NCBI GenBank assembly: GCA_937989665.1
Contig: CALKRN010000005.1
Location: 62,001 to 126,000 of the forward strand
From: an uncultured Desulfomicrobiaceae bacterium
Lineage (GTDB): Bacteria; Desulfobacterota; Desulfovibrionia; Desulfovibrionales; Desulfomicrobiaceae
Length of the DNA stretch: 64,000 bases
Direction: 5' to 3'
Shown here: positions 45,568 through 54,101 of the stretch, one piece after another
Layout: every line of letters begins with the position of its first letter
Position numbering within the stretch: the stretch's first letter is position 1
The notes under the pieces: generated by a model
Databases searched by the model: none
What the model saw: the letters and a program-made list of their open reading frames with translations, nothing else
What the model was told of the DNA's origin: nothing
Program-made: the position numbers and the translations under genes

Positions 45568-46934
45568 GGATTGGCCTCGAGGGGCAAGAGGTTCTGCCAT
45601 CCCTGGCCGAGGGCACGAACCAGGGTGACCTGGCGGGTAAGAAGGGCGGCGTGCTGGACTATGACCGCGCGTTCCAGATTTTGAGCTTGGAGGAGGGCGG
45701 CAGCGAGGTCAGGGTAGTCCAGCATGCCGGCGGCATAGCGGTGTTTGGTGGCTTCAAGGACGGCTTGCGCCGCCTGCAGACGTTCTTGAGCGAGGACAAG
45801 GGATTGGGTGGCGGCATGGACTTCGGCAAGGCTGGTATCGGCTTCGGCCACGGCTTGGGCTACGGCGCGGCCATAGGCAAGAAGGGCCTCTTTTTGGGCG
45901 GCTTGGGCCCGTTCTACTTCGGCTAGGCGGCGTCCGCCGTCCACAAGTGGCGCAGCGAGGCCGGCGACAAGGCGAGTGAGCCAGGTATCGAAGATGGCCC
46001 CAAGGCTTGGCCCTGAGGCGGTAAGCCGCCCCGTAAGGGTGAGTCGGGGCAAAAGGTCGGCCTTGGCTCGGGCGAGATCAAAGCCAGCAGAAGCAGCCGC
46101 CGTGGCCTTGGCCCGCAGGTCTGGTCGAGCCTCGAGGAGGTCCACCGGGATGCCGGTTCGCGGTAAAGGCCAGGGTGGCGGCAAGGGAGAATTGCCGATC
46201 CCCTCGGTGCTGTTGAGGGCACAAAGCACTCTGAGCTGGGCAGCGCGGGCCTTTTGCGTGGCTTCAAGCGGCGGCAGAAGGGCGCGGGTTTCAGCGAGGG
46301 CACGGCGCTGGGTTTCGAGATCGAGGCGGGTGGCTGCGCCAGCAGCGTAGCGGTTGGTAAGGGAAGCAAGGAGGCGTTCGTGTTCTGCCAGCTGGCGGTG
46401 GAGAAGTTCGGCTTGGGCGCGAGCGGCCACGAGATCAATCCACGCCGAGGCAGTTTCCGCGCTTACGGTCATGGCCGCGGTGCGCACGGCTTCCTCGTTT
46501 TGGCGTACGGCCAGGGCAGCGACTTGGGCCTGGGCACGGACCTCTCCCCAGAGGTCCACTTCATAGCTCGCCAAGCCCGTGAGGCTCCACAGGGGATCGT
46601 CCACCGCTCCCCCCGCGGTACCGCCACTGCGGCGGCGTTCCGGGGCGAGTTCGACATCGAGGGAGGGAAAGAAAGCGGCCGTGGCCTTGCGGGCTGCGGC
46701 CTGGGCCTGGGCAAGGCGGGTGCGGGCAAGGGCCACGTCATAGCCCTGGGCGAGGGCGCGCTCCACGAGGTCGGCCACTTCGGTAGTATTCCAGGCAGCC
46801 CACCAGCGATTCGGAATGCTCCACTCCCCTTGGGCGCTGGTGTAGGCCACAGGTATTGATGGCGAGGGCACGGGAGCTGGGCGGAAGGGCTGGCAGGCCG
46901 CAGCGAAGACAAGCAGGAACAGGACAGCGCGCAT
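45564..46934 (-). CDS. RND efflux outer-membrane lipoprotein, NodT/TolC family
   Basis: A 456-residue outer-membrane factor. The lipobox FAAAC (C14) follows a short signal, so it is lipid-anchored. The two OEP repeats are visible, with long helices such as VALARTRLAQAQAAARKATA and the repeat RYAAGAATRLDLETQRRALA and later RYAAGMLDYPDLAAALLQAQ. It is the first gene of the pump operon. The reading frame stays open far upstream, antisense to the sensor kinase, but the signal peptide fixes the start at 46934. Confidence 0.93.
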   Translation of the reverse strand: MRAVLFLLVFAAACQPFRPAPVPSPSIPVAYTSAQGEWSIPNRWWAAWNTTEVADLVERALAQGYDVALARTRLAQAQAAARKATAAFFPSLDVELAPERRRSGGTAGGAVDDPLWSLTGLASYEVDLWGEVRAQAQVAALAVRQNEEAVRTAAMTVSAETASAWIDLVAARAQAELLHRQLAEHERLLASLTNRYAAGAATRLDLETQRRALAETRALLPPLEATQKARAAQLRVLCALNSTEGIGNSPLPPPWPLPRTGIPVDLLEARPDLRAKATAAASAGFDLARAKADLLPRLTLTGRLTASGPSLGAIFDTWLTRLVAGLAAPLVDGGRRLAEVERAQAAQKEALLAYGRAVAQAVAEADTSLAEVHAATQSLVLAQERLQAAQAVLEATKHRYAAGMLDYPDLAAALLQAQNLERAVIVQHAALLTRQVTLVRALGQGWQNLLPLEANP

Positions 46935-46967
46935 GGGCCCAGCGTCTAGTGCGGAAGGGAGATGTGG

Positions 46968-47002
46968 GCAAGGGGCAGCGAGGGCTTTTTCCCCTTGCTT
47001 TT
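46968..47002. promoter_or_regulatory. Hairpin in the leader of the efflux operon
   Basis: GCAAGGGG (46968-46975) and CCCCTTGC (46991-46998) form a perfect eight-base stem with a 15-base loop, 34 bases before the ATG of the outer-membrane gene on the minus strand. On the plus strand it is followed by TTTT and could act as a weak terminator. Confidence 0.4.
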
Positions 47003-47305
47003 GGAAGAATATCGGGAGTACGCCAGCACCAGCGCCGCTAGGAGGGTTCCGAGTCGCCTCGCTGGAGAACCACGGGATGGTGTTTGGGGGAGTGGGCCGA
47101 AAAACGCCAATGTCTTTCGCTCCGCAGGAACCCAGCAGCGCGTCGGGGAGGGGAGGATAGGGAGGATGCCCCCGGGCTCGTGGATCCGGCTGAAGCGCTC
47201 CTTGGGGCGCTCTTGCGCGAGTGCCGGCCGATCCACCCCGCACTGCCGAAGATCGCTCTTTCCCATCAATGTGTTTGTGCACCCTGTGTTCGTGAGCCAT
47301 CGTCT

Positions 47306-47329
47306 GCACATCCGCACATCCGCACATCC
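47306..47329. repeat. Eight-base tandem repeat, three copies, before a sensor kinase gene
   Basis: GCACATCC is repeated three times without mismatch at 47306-47329, ending two bases before the AAGGA ribosome-binding site of the hybrid kinase gene. Copy-number change here would alter the leader, not the reading frame. Confidence 0.8.
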
Positions 47330-47342
47330 GTAAGGAATGCCT

Positions 47343-49244
47343 ATGGTCCTGCTCGATGCCGTGGCCTTGAGTCCAGCCGATGAGGTGGTGCTCTTTCGCA
47401 GCATGTTCCGACAGGCGGGCACGGTCATGCTCCTTATTGATTTTGAGACGGGTTGCGTTGTGGGGGCGAACCCCGCTGCTGTGCGCTTTTATGGCTATCC
47501 GCCGAGTGTCCTGGCTGGGATGCCCATCTCGCGCATCAACATCTTGCCGCCGGAGATTATCCGCCAGCGGATGGACGAGGCTCGGGCGCGGCAGCGCACC
47601 TATTTCCACTTTCGCCATCGTCTCGCCAGTGGGGAGCTCCGTGATGTGGCTGTGTATGCCGGCCCCATCGTGGTGCGGGGCCGTACGTTTCTCTATTCCA
47701 TTGTCCATGATATCTCGGAAGAAGTGCGCTTGCGTCGGGAGCGGGAGAGCCTGGCCAAACGTCTGCGTCTGGCCATGGATGTGGGCGGAGTGGTAGCCTG
47801 GGAGCTTCACGAAGATGGGTTGGTGTATCTCACCTGGCCGGCAGGAGGCGATTGCTTGCGGGCGAGGCGCTCCAATCCCGTGCCTTTGGCGGAAGTGGCG
47901 ACGTGGTTTGTGGAAGAGGATGGTGGGGCGCTTATGGAGGCTGCCCGGGCCTGCCTGTTGCAAGGGCAGCCGTTCCGACTGGAGCTGCGTCTTCGGCACG
48001 AGGGTTGGGCCGTGTGCGAGGGCCTGCGCATGGAGGATGGTGACGGCATCCGCGCGGCGGGTGTGGCCCACGATATCACCCCGATGAAGGCTGAGGCCCA
48101 AGCGGAGCGGACGCGCCGCGAGGCTGCCGAGTCCACCGCACAGGCCAAGGAGCAGTTCCTCCGCTTTTTGGGCCATGAGATCCGCACTCCCCTGGCCGGC
48201 CTGTTGGGGCTCCTGCAGATGGCTGCCGAGCAAAGTTCTGAGGCCGTGGCTGATCTTCTCCGTCAAGCGCAGGGCTGCGGGGAGTCGCTGCTGCGCTTGC
48301 TCTCGGATGTGCTCGATGTCTGTCGGCTTGAAGCTGGACAACTGCCCCTGGTGGAAGAGGTGTTCGCTCCCGTGGCCCTCTGCGAGGCCCAGGCGGCCCT
48401 TTTTCGCTCCCAGGCCGAGGCCAAGGGCGTGGCCTTGCGGGTCGTCACCCCGCTGCCGGTATCCGTACTGGTGCTCGCGCCGCAGGTCCGCTTGGGGCAA
48501 ATTGTCGCCAATCTACTCTCCAATGCCGTGAAGTTCACGGAACATGGAGAAATCGTTCTCCGCTGTTGGATGGAGGAAGACGAGGAAGGGGCCCGGCTTG
48601 GGTTCACGGTGTGCGATACTGGTTCGGGAATGCCTGAGGCTTTGGTGCGCCGGCTTTTTGAACCGTACTCCCAGGGGATCCTTGAAACTCGTCTGGGCCG
48701 GGGTACGGGTTTGGGGCTGGCCATTGTCCATGGTCTTGTTCAACGCATGGGCGGGACAGTGACGGTGGAGAGTCGCCTAGGAGAGGGGAGTTGCTTTCGT
48801 GTCGTGGTGCCGGTGCGGCTCCCCTCTGCCGTTGACCCGACGTGCTTGGCTCCTGTCCTCCAAGGGGAGGCGGTGGCCTGGGATATCCTCGTGGCTGAGG
48901 ATGATCCGGTGAACCAAATGGTGCTGCGCTCTCTTTTGGAGCGATTAGGGCATCGGGTATGGGTCGTGGGCGATGGGGCTGCAGCAGTGGAGGCTGTCCG
49001 CAACAGGTCGTTTCACGTGGTCTTGCTCGATGTGTCCATGCCGCAGATGGATGGGCTTGAGGCGGCCCGGCGCATCCGGGAGATGGTCCCGGATTTGCCG
49101 CTTATTGCCGTAACCGCCCTCGTGAGCCCAGAGGATCAGCCGCGCTTTTTGGAAGCCATGGACCTTGTCCTCTCCAAGCCCATTGGCCTGAAGGACTTGA
49201 AAGAAGCCCTCCATCAAGTGTCTGCCGACAGAAAACAACCTTAG
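47343..49244 (+). CDS. Hybrid sensor histidine kinase with PAS and receiver domains
   Basis: A 633-residue soluble hybrid kinase. It has one clear PAS domain (about residues 15-130, with DFETGCVVGANPAAVRFYGY), a second PAS-like region (about 140-240), HisKA with the His in FLGHEIRTPLAGLLG, HATPase with VANLLSNAVKF, DTGSGMPEAL and GTGLGLAIV, and a C-terminal receiver (about 510-630) with DDPVNQ and the phosphoacceptor in VVLLDVSMPQMDG. No membrane helix is seen, so the signal is cytoplasmic. I chose the ATG at 47343 for its spacing to AAGGA; 47337 is also possible. It is divergent from the efflux operon, but has no DNA-binding output, so any link is indirect. Confidence 0.92.
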   Translation: MVLLDAVALSPADEVVLFRSMFRQAGTVMLLIDFETGCVVGANPAAVRFYGYPPSVLAGMPISRINILPPEIIRQRMDEARARQRTYFHFRHRLASGELRDVAVYAGPIVVRGRTFLYSIVHDISEEVRLRRERESLAKRLRLAMDVGGVVAWELHEDGLVYLTWPAGGDCLRARRSNPVPLAEVATWFVEEDGGALMEAARACLLQGQPFRLELRLRHEGWAVCEGLRMEDGDGIRAAGVAHDITPMKAEAQAERTRREAAESTAQAKEQFLRFLGHEIRTPLAGLLGLLQMAAEQSSEAVADLLRQAQGCGESLLRLLSDVLDVCRLEAGQLPLVEEVFAPVALCEAQAALFRSQAEAKGVALRVVTPLPVSVLVLAPQVRLGQIVANLLSNAVKFTEHGEIVLRCWMEEDEEGARLGFTVCDTGSGMPEALVRRLFEPYSQGILETRLGRGTGLGLAIVHGLVQRMGGTVTVESRLGEGSCFRVVVPVRLPSAVDPTCLAPVLQGEAVAWDILVAEDDPVNQMVLRSLLERLGHRVWVVGDGAAAVEAVRNRSFHVVLLDVSMPQMDGLEAARRIREMVPDLPLIAVTALVSPEDQPRFLEAMDLVLSKPIGLKDLKEALHQVSADRKQP

Positions 49245-49260
49245 GGGCTTTGATCTCTTC

Positions 49261-49400
49261 CCCCGTTACCAGGAGCTCTTGATTTCCCCGCTGCTAGAAG
49301 CCCTTGATTTTCCATTGCTGCCGGAATTGACCTTAACGCGGCAGCTAATGCCTTGATTTCCCCGCTGCCAGAAGCCCTTGATGAAATGTCTGCCAACACG
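49261..49400. repeat. Imperfect repeats downstream of the hybrid kinase gene
   Basis: A 31-base segment beginning CTTGATTTCCCCGCTGCTAG at 49278-49308 recurs at 49352-49382 with one mismatch, a shift of 74 bases. A more degenerate copy (CTTGATTTTCCATTGCTGCC) lies between, near 49303. The following GATGAAATGTCTGCCAACA resembles the end of the kinase gene (ATCAAGTGTCTGCCGACA near 49214). Confidence 0.75.
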
Positions 49401-49449
49401 TCTCTTCATCGCCGGCGAGCGCGCTGGGCGCCGTGAGGATCATGCTCCA

Positions 49450-49881
49450 TCAAGAGTCCGTCGACAAAACGGCTTGATGGCAGCGCCAGGATTCTCCCAG
49501 GCGTTGGTCAATTCCCAAGATGTGGTCGCAGAGCCAGGTCTTCAGGAAATGAAGCATTTCGCTGGCCAATCCTTCGGTGGCGAGGATGGCGTCGAGATCG
49601 AACAGTTCGATTTGGTTGATAAAAGTTTGGTGTTCAAGGCGGTGTTCTTCCAGCTCGGGGTACTTCATGGCCTCCATGAGGCGCTCTTCTTCGGTAAAAT
49701 GGTATCTTGTATAGTCGGCGAGCTGGGCAACGATGTCGAGCAGCTGTTTCGGGGTAGGACCAGTTTCCACGGTGGCGGCCAGGAGATTGAGGATATGGAT
49801 GAGTTGCTGGTGCTGCTCGTCCACGCTGGGGATCCCTGTGGCGAAGCTTGGGTCCCACTCGACAGGAAATTGGCGGATCAT
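49450..49881 (-). CDS. Bacteriohemerythrin
   Basis: A 143-residue four-helix di-iron protein that binds oxygen. Ligands are visible in the family pattern: SVDEQHQQLIHILN, the HFTEEERLME segment, then EEHRLEHQTFI, and the late HILGIDQ. AAGGAG lies six bases before the ATG on the minus strand. It is a single-domain form without a signaling domain. In anaerobes such proteins deliver or scavenge oxygen. Confidence 0.95.
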   Translation of the reverse strand: MIRQFPVEWDPSFATGIPSVDEQHQQLIHILNLLAATVETGPTPKQLLDIVAQLADYTRYHFTEEERLMEAMKYPELEEHRLEHQTFINQIELFDLDAILATEGLASEMLHFLKTWLCDHILGIDQRLGESWRCHQAVLSTDS

Positions 49882-50336
49882 GCGCGACTCCTTGGAGGAG
49901 GTGGATACGAAAGGAGAGTTTCCTTATGCGGGAAGGGAAGGCGCTTGGCAATAGGTGAAGTAAGGAACAACGCGGTAAAGGACATGAAGTGGGGGGTGCA
50001 GGATGGCTTGGTGTCCTTGCGCACCAGAGGCCGTGTGGTTTTTTTTGGAAGATGAGGGCGCGGTATCTGAGAATGGGCTTGAGCACTGCATGAAGGACAT
50101 CTCCGGGCCGTCAGGGAGGCCCCTGGAGTTGGGGGCTCTGCTCCTTTGCGCAGGTCGGCTGCGCTGCCTTGGCGAGGCCTTGCGCTGCTGTCCCGTCGTT
50201 TGGGGTAGAGGTCAAAACCCCTCCTGGCAGGTCACGGTGCGGTGGTGAGGGGCCAGAGTCTTGGCCATGTGAGGAGGGGCGATGCGGCTCGCAGATGGAG
50301 TCGCGTGGTCCTGATGCCATGGGCAGAGGGGACGGC
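49882..50336. other. 455-base intergenic region, nothing recognised
   Basis: No gene, RNA or clear hairpin with a T run was found between the hemerythrin start and the buk stop. The 50110-50260 stretch is moderately GC-rich and lacks repeats. Confidence 0.5.
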
Positions 50337-51437
50337 TCAGGTGGAAGTGGGGAGGGGGGCTTTTTCGGGGCGGCGCACCGCCGCATAGCAGAGGACGCTC
50401 GTTTCCCCGCGGCAAGCCGCCACCCCGGCCTCGGCGAGGGCCTGCATTTCATCTTCTCCGGGGAAGACGAGGACCTGTCCCAAAAAGGCCACGCGGCGGA
50501 TGATTTCCTCGCAAAGCGGCGTACACTGGGCGAGCCCGCCAGTGAGTACAATGGCGTCGATGTGGCCCTCAAGGACCGCGGCCATGGCGCCTATTTCTTT
50601 CGCCACCTGATAGCCCATGGCTTGCAGGACACGCGCGGCCTGGGTGTCGCCGGCTGCGATGCGCCGTTGTACTGCCGCGGCATCGGCCGTGCCGAGGTAG
50701 GCTACCATGCCGCCTTCGCCCACGAGCTTGCGGCGGATCTGGGCAAGCGGCAGGCCCTGGGCGCACCAGGCAAGCACCCCGGCCACGGGGAGACCGCCAC
50801 TGCGCTCCGGCGAAAATGGCCCGTCGCCGTCCAGGGCGTTGTTCACATCCACGACCCGGCCATGGCGATGCGCCCCCACCGAAATACCTCCCCCGAGATG
50901 GGCGACAATGAGACCGAGGCGTTGAAGCGGCTTGCCGAGGGCCTGGGCCGCGCGCCGGGCCGCGGCCTTGTGGTTGAGGGCGTGGAAGATGCTGCGGCGT
51001 TCGATCTCCGGGTGGCCGGAGAAACGGGCGAGGTCGTCCATCTCATCCACTACGACGGGGTCTGCAGTAAAAAGAGGGACACCGGAGGGGGCCAGGGCGT
51101 GAGCGATGATGGCCCCGAGATTGGAGGCATGGGCGCCGAAGCGGCAGGAACGCAGGTCCTCAAGCATGAGTGCATCCACCGCGAGGACTCCACTGGGCAC
51201 TGGCGCCATGAGTCCGCCCCGGGCGATGATGGCGGTGCAATCGGCGGGATGGACCATATGGGCCGCAAGCCAGTCGCGCACCAGGGCTTCACGCCAGGGG
51301 GCCTGGTCCATGAGGTGGGCAAAGCGGTTCAAGGTGGCAGTGTCGTGGCGGATGGTCTCATGAAGGACAGGCTCGGTCCCGTGGTAAATGGCGATTTTGG
51401 TAGAGGTGGAGCCGGGGTTGAGGATCAAGAGCTGCAT
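50337..51437 (-). CDS. buk: Butyrate kinase family acyl kinase
   Basis: A 366-residue acetate/butyrate kinase superfamily protein. It begins with the phosphate-binding LILNPGSTSTKIA, and has AHLGGGISVGAH, DVNNALDGDGPFSPERSG and VLTGGLAQ. The NPGSTSTK form and the length point to butyrate kinase, not AckA. The start at 51437 overlaps the ptb stop by 13 bases. Together they turn acyl-CoA into acyl phosphate and then acid plus ATP; the natural chain length is not shown. Confidence 0.9.
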   Translation of the reverse strand: MQLLILNPGSTSTKIAIYHGTEPVLHETIRHDTATLNRFAHLMDQAPWREALVRDWLAAHMVHPADCTAIIARGGLMAPVPSGVLAVDALMLEDLRSCRFGAHASNLGAIIAHALAPSGVPLFTADPVVVDEMDDLARFSGHPEIERRSIFHALNHKAAARRAAQALGKPLQRLGLIVAHLGGGISVGAHRHGRVVDVNNALDGDGPFSPERSGGLPVAGVLAWCAQGLPLAQIRRKLVGEGGMVAYLGTADAAAVQRRIAAGDTQAARVLQAMGYQVAKEIGAMAAVLEGHIDAIVLTGGLAQCTPLCEEIIRRVAFLGQVLVFPGEDEMQALAEAGVAACRGETSVLCYAAVRRPEKAPLPTST

Positions 51438-52375
51438 AGGAGACCTTCTGAGGCCAGCATAATGCCCAGGGCAATGGAGTTGAGTTTGGTTTGGTGGGTG
51501 TCGCCGCGAGAGTTGAGAAGAATTGGGGCCTTGGCCCCGAGGACGACCCCGGCTGAGGCCGCGCGGCAAAAGTACATGAGGCTTTTGTAGAGGATGTTGC
51601 CTGCAGCAAGGTTGGGGGCGAGGAGGATATCGGCCTGTCCCGCCAGGGGGTCGTGGGGAAGTTTTTTGGCAGCAGCGCGCGGGTCCACGGCCACGTCCAA
51701 GGCGTACGGGCCACCAATGCGACAGCCGGGGATCGCGCCAGCTTGGGACATGGCCACAAGGGCCGCCGCATCCTGGGTGCAGCGCATGGTGGGGTGGACC
51801 TTTTCTGACTCGCATAGCACGGCCACCACTGGATTGGCGATGCCGAGGGTCTGGGCCACGGTGCGGGCGTTGTGGATGATGGCCACCTTGGTGGAGAGGT
51901 CTGGATCGATGATCATGGCTGCGTCGGTGAGGAGATAGAGGCGGCTTGTTCCCGGGATGTCGAGGACCACGGTGTGGCTTACGGTCTGCGAGGTCCGCAG
52001 GCCGTTTTTCTTGTGGAGGACCGCGCGCAGGAGCACCGCTGAGTCCACGAAGCCCTTGAGCACGAGGTCGGCGGTGCCGCCGGAGACGAGGCGCACAGCG
52101 GCTTCGGCCACGTGGAGCTCGTCTTCGGCGTGCACGAGGGGGAGGTGTTCCAAAGACAGACCGAGGGTATCGGCCAGGTGGCGCACCGTGGGGACGTGGC
52201 CTACGAGGATAAACCGGGCAAGGCCGAGGGCCTCTGCCCTGGCTACGGCGTGCAGGACGTCAGGATCATGAGCCCCGGCAACGGCCACGGTGCGCGGGGG
52301 GCGGCGGGTTGCCTCGTCGCGGATGTGGGCAAGACTGGTGAACATAGAAGGTCTTGGATCGTTTTTTTGAGGCAT
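51425..52375 (-). CDS. ptb: Phosphate butyryltransferase family acyltransferase
   Basis: A 316-residue PTA/PTB family enzyme that swaps CoA for phosphate on acyl-CoA. Features include TVAVAGAHDPDVLHAVARA, VLKGFVDSAVLLRAVL, and the conserved DAAMIIDPDLSTK and NLAAGNILYK segments. It is the first gene of ptb-buk. Two starts are possible, 52375 and 52345, neither with a clear ribosome-binding site. A perfect hairpin lies just upstream. Confidence 0.9.
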   Translation of the reverse strand: MPQKNDPRPSMFTSLAHIRDEATRRPPRTVAVAGAHDPDVLHAVARAEALGLARFILVGHVPTVRHLADTLGLSLEHLPLVHAEDELHVAEAAVRLVSGGTADLVLKGFVDSAVLLRAVLHKKNGLRTSQTVSHTVVLDIPGTSRLYLLTDAAMIIDPDLSTKVAIIHNARTVAQTLGIANPVVAVLCESEKVHPTMRCTQDAAALVAMSQAGAIPGCRIGGPYALDVAVDPRAAAKKLPHDPLAGQADILLAPNLAAGNILYKSLMYFCRAASAGVVLGAKAPILLNSRGDTHQTKLNSIALGIMLASEGLLCSS

Positions 52376-52745
52376 TGGTGCGTTGGCTTGGAGTTCATCC
52401 CCGAGGCAAGGGCTGAGTCCGTGCCTCGGGGGGTAGCCTCTAGCGCTCCTGCCCCCAAAAGGCTAGCGGGAACCGTACGCTTCGTTCTTCGGAGGGAAGG
52501 TCACGTCGCTTGCTGGGCGGTATTGCGGTAGGGCAATGGTCTCGAGGGCCGTGGAGAAGCGCGGTTAGTTCTGTATCTCCACCACTTCCGCCCGCCGGGA
52601 GATAGCCCAAAATGGGAGGAAGACTCGGAAAGAACACGCTCCAAACACTGGGGATGCGGCTTGGGATGCGGGGCAGAGGGTCGCCAGGAGCGTGGCGATT
52701 GACGATTGATCCCTTAGGCCCAGGCTGAGCCCATGGAGGAGGGGC
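52376..52745. other. 370-base divergent intergenic region, ptb-buk / MFS exporter
   Basis: Apart from the hairpin at 52399-52431 I see no named element. Both flanking genes start outward, so promoters for each should lie here; no clear consensus was found. Confidence 0.5.
52399..52431. promoter_or_regulatory. Perfect ten-base inverted repeat upstream of ptb
   Basis: CCCCGAGGCA (52399-52408) is mirrored by TGCCTCGGGG (52422-52431) with a 13-base centre. There is no T run on either side, so it is not a simple terminator. It sits 24 bases before the ptb start and could be an operator or leader structure. Confidence 0.45.
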
Positions 52746-54101
52746 ATGGATTTCGTATTTCCCATATGTCTGGCCAATTTTGCCGTGCTCTTCATGGTGG
52801 CCGCGGTGGGGGTGGCCCTGCCGGCCATGCAGCAGGACCTCGGCGGTTCTGCCGTGGAGCTCAGCTGGGTCGCTGGGGCGTATACCCTGGCCTTGGCCAT
52901 GGTCTTTGTGCCCGTGGCCCGAGTGGTGGATATTTGGGGCTATCGTCGGCTCTTTCGCCTTGCCCTGCTTGGGCTCGCCACAACAGGTGCCATACTTACC
53001 GTGAGTCCCAATCTGCCGTTTGTGATTGCCGTGCGTGTCGTCCAGGCCGTGGCCGGGGCGACAGCCAATACCGCCTCGCTGGCCATGCTCGCCGTTGGTG
53101 TGGACTCCCACCGACGTGGGGCGGCCATGGGATGGTTGACTGCCGCTCTGTATGCTGGATTGGCTCTGGGACCGCTGGCGGGCGGCGTGCTGGTGGAGCT
53201 GTGGGGGTGGCGGAGTATCTTTGCCGTGAGCGTGCCTCTTGTCGTGGCGGCCTGGGCCTTTTCGGCGCGGATCCCGGGGGAATGGCGCCCCCGGGCAGGC
53301 CAGGGTCTCGACGTCCTGGGTGCGGTGCTGTGCGCCGGGGCGGTGGCGGCGTGGCTCCTTGCTTTGGCTGCCGTGGACCAGCCCCAGCGGCTGGGCCAGC
53401 TCCTTGTGACCGCTGTTCTCCTCAGTTGGTGGTTTGTCCGACGCATGACCCACAGTCCAGATCCGTTGGTGGACGTGGCCGCCGTTGCCAGTAATCGGAT
53501 CTTGGTCTTTTCCTTGGTGGCCACGGCCATCAACTACGCGAGTACTTTTTGCGTGGGCTTTCTGGTGAGCATCGTGGCCCAGGCCGTGCGGGGGCTCTCT
53601 CCGACGCAGGCCGGGATGCTCCTTGCAGTCCCGCCGGTGGTGCAGACCCTGGGCTCCCCGTGGGTGGGCCGCATGGCGGATCGTTTGCCTGCACCATGGA
53701 TTGCCTCCGCCGGCATGGCTGTGGGGGCGGTGAGCTTGGCGCTCTTGGCCCAGGGGGCGGCCTCGCTTTCGCTGCTTGGGCTCACCGGGGTGTTAGGGCT
53801 CCAAGGGCTGGGATTTGCGCTTTTTGCCTCACCGAACATGACGGTCATCCTCGGCGCGGTGGAGCCTCGCGCCTATGCCTTGGCCTCGAGCCTGACTGGG
53901 GCCATGCGAACCATGGGCATGGCGGCGTCCATGGCAGGCATTGCCGTCGCTTTTCGCGCGTTTTTGGGGGAGGCGCCGGTCCATGCCGCCGCGCCGGAGG
54001 CCTTGGTGGGCAGTATGGCCACGGTATTGGGAGGGGCTGCCTTTTTGTCGGTACTGGGCGTTGGGTTGTCCCTGGGGAGGGTGCGGTGGCGGCGAGGATA
54101 G
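52746..54101 (+). CDS. MFS drug/metabolite exporter, DHA2-like
   Basis: A 451-residue major facilitator protein with about 12-14 helices. The N-terminal part starts FAVLFMVAAVGVALPAMQQDLG, followed by ELSWVAGAYTLALA and the motif-A-like RVVDIWGYRRLFRLAL. The motif C-like ALGPLAGGVLVELWGWRSIF segment is typical of drug:H+ antiporters. GAGGAGG precedes the ATG. The substrate is unknown. A small overlapping gene follows. Confidence 0.9.
   Translation: MDFVFPICLANFAVLFMVAAVGVALPAMQQDLGGSAVELSWVAGAYTLALAMVFVPVARVVDIWGYRRLFRLALLGLATTGAILTVSPNLPFVIAVRVVQAVAGATANTASLAMLAVGVDSHRRGAAMGWLTAALYAGLALGPLAGGVLVELWGWRSIFAVSVPLVVAAWAFSARIPGEWRPRAGQGLDVLGAVLCAGAVAAWLLALAAVDQPQRLGQLLVTAVLLSWWFVRRMTHSPDPLVDVAAVASNRILVFSLVATAINYASTFCVGFLVSIVAQAVRGLSPTQAGMLLAVPPVVQTLGSPWVGRMADRLPAPWIASAGMAVGAVSLALLAQGAASLSLLGLTGVLGLQGLGFALFASPNMTVILGAVEPRAYALASSLTGAMRTMGMAASMAGIAVAFRAFLGEAPVHAAAPEALVGSMATVLGGAAFLSVLGVGLSLGRVRWRRG

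Larger units (their letters stand above)
46935..47342. other. 408-base divergent intergenic region, efflux operon / hybrid kinase
   Basis: No gene is supported. It holds a hairpin close to the efflux start and an eight-base triple repeat next to the kinase start, both listed separately. Promoters for both directions should be here but I found no clear consensus. Confidence 0.6.

Noticed and set aside
46962-47333. 123-codon plus-strand frame in the efflux/kinase gap
   Set aside because: It crosses the hairpin and the eight-base repeats and has no recognisable feature or ribosome-binding site.
46935-48500. Open minus-strand frame extending the outer-membrane efflux protein to 978 codons
   Set aside because: It runs antisense through the hybrid kinase gene; a clear lipoprotein signal starts at 46934. 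High GC keeps the frame open.
50337-51437. Acetate kinase
   Set aside because: The NPGSTSTK start, the length near 366 residues and the ptb neighbour fit butyrate kinase better.
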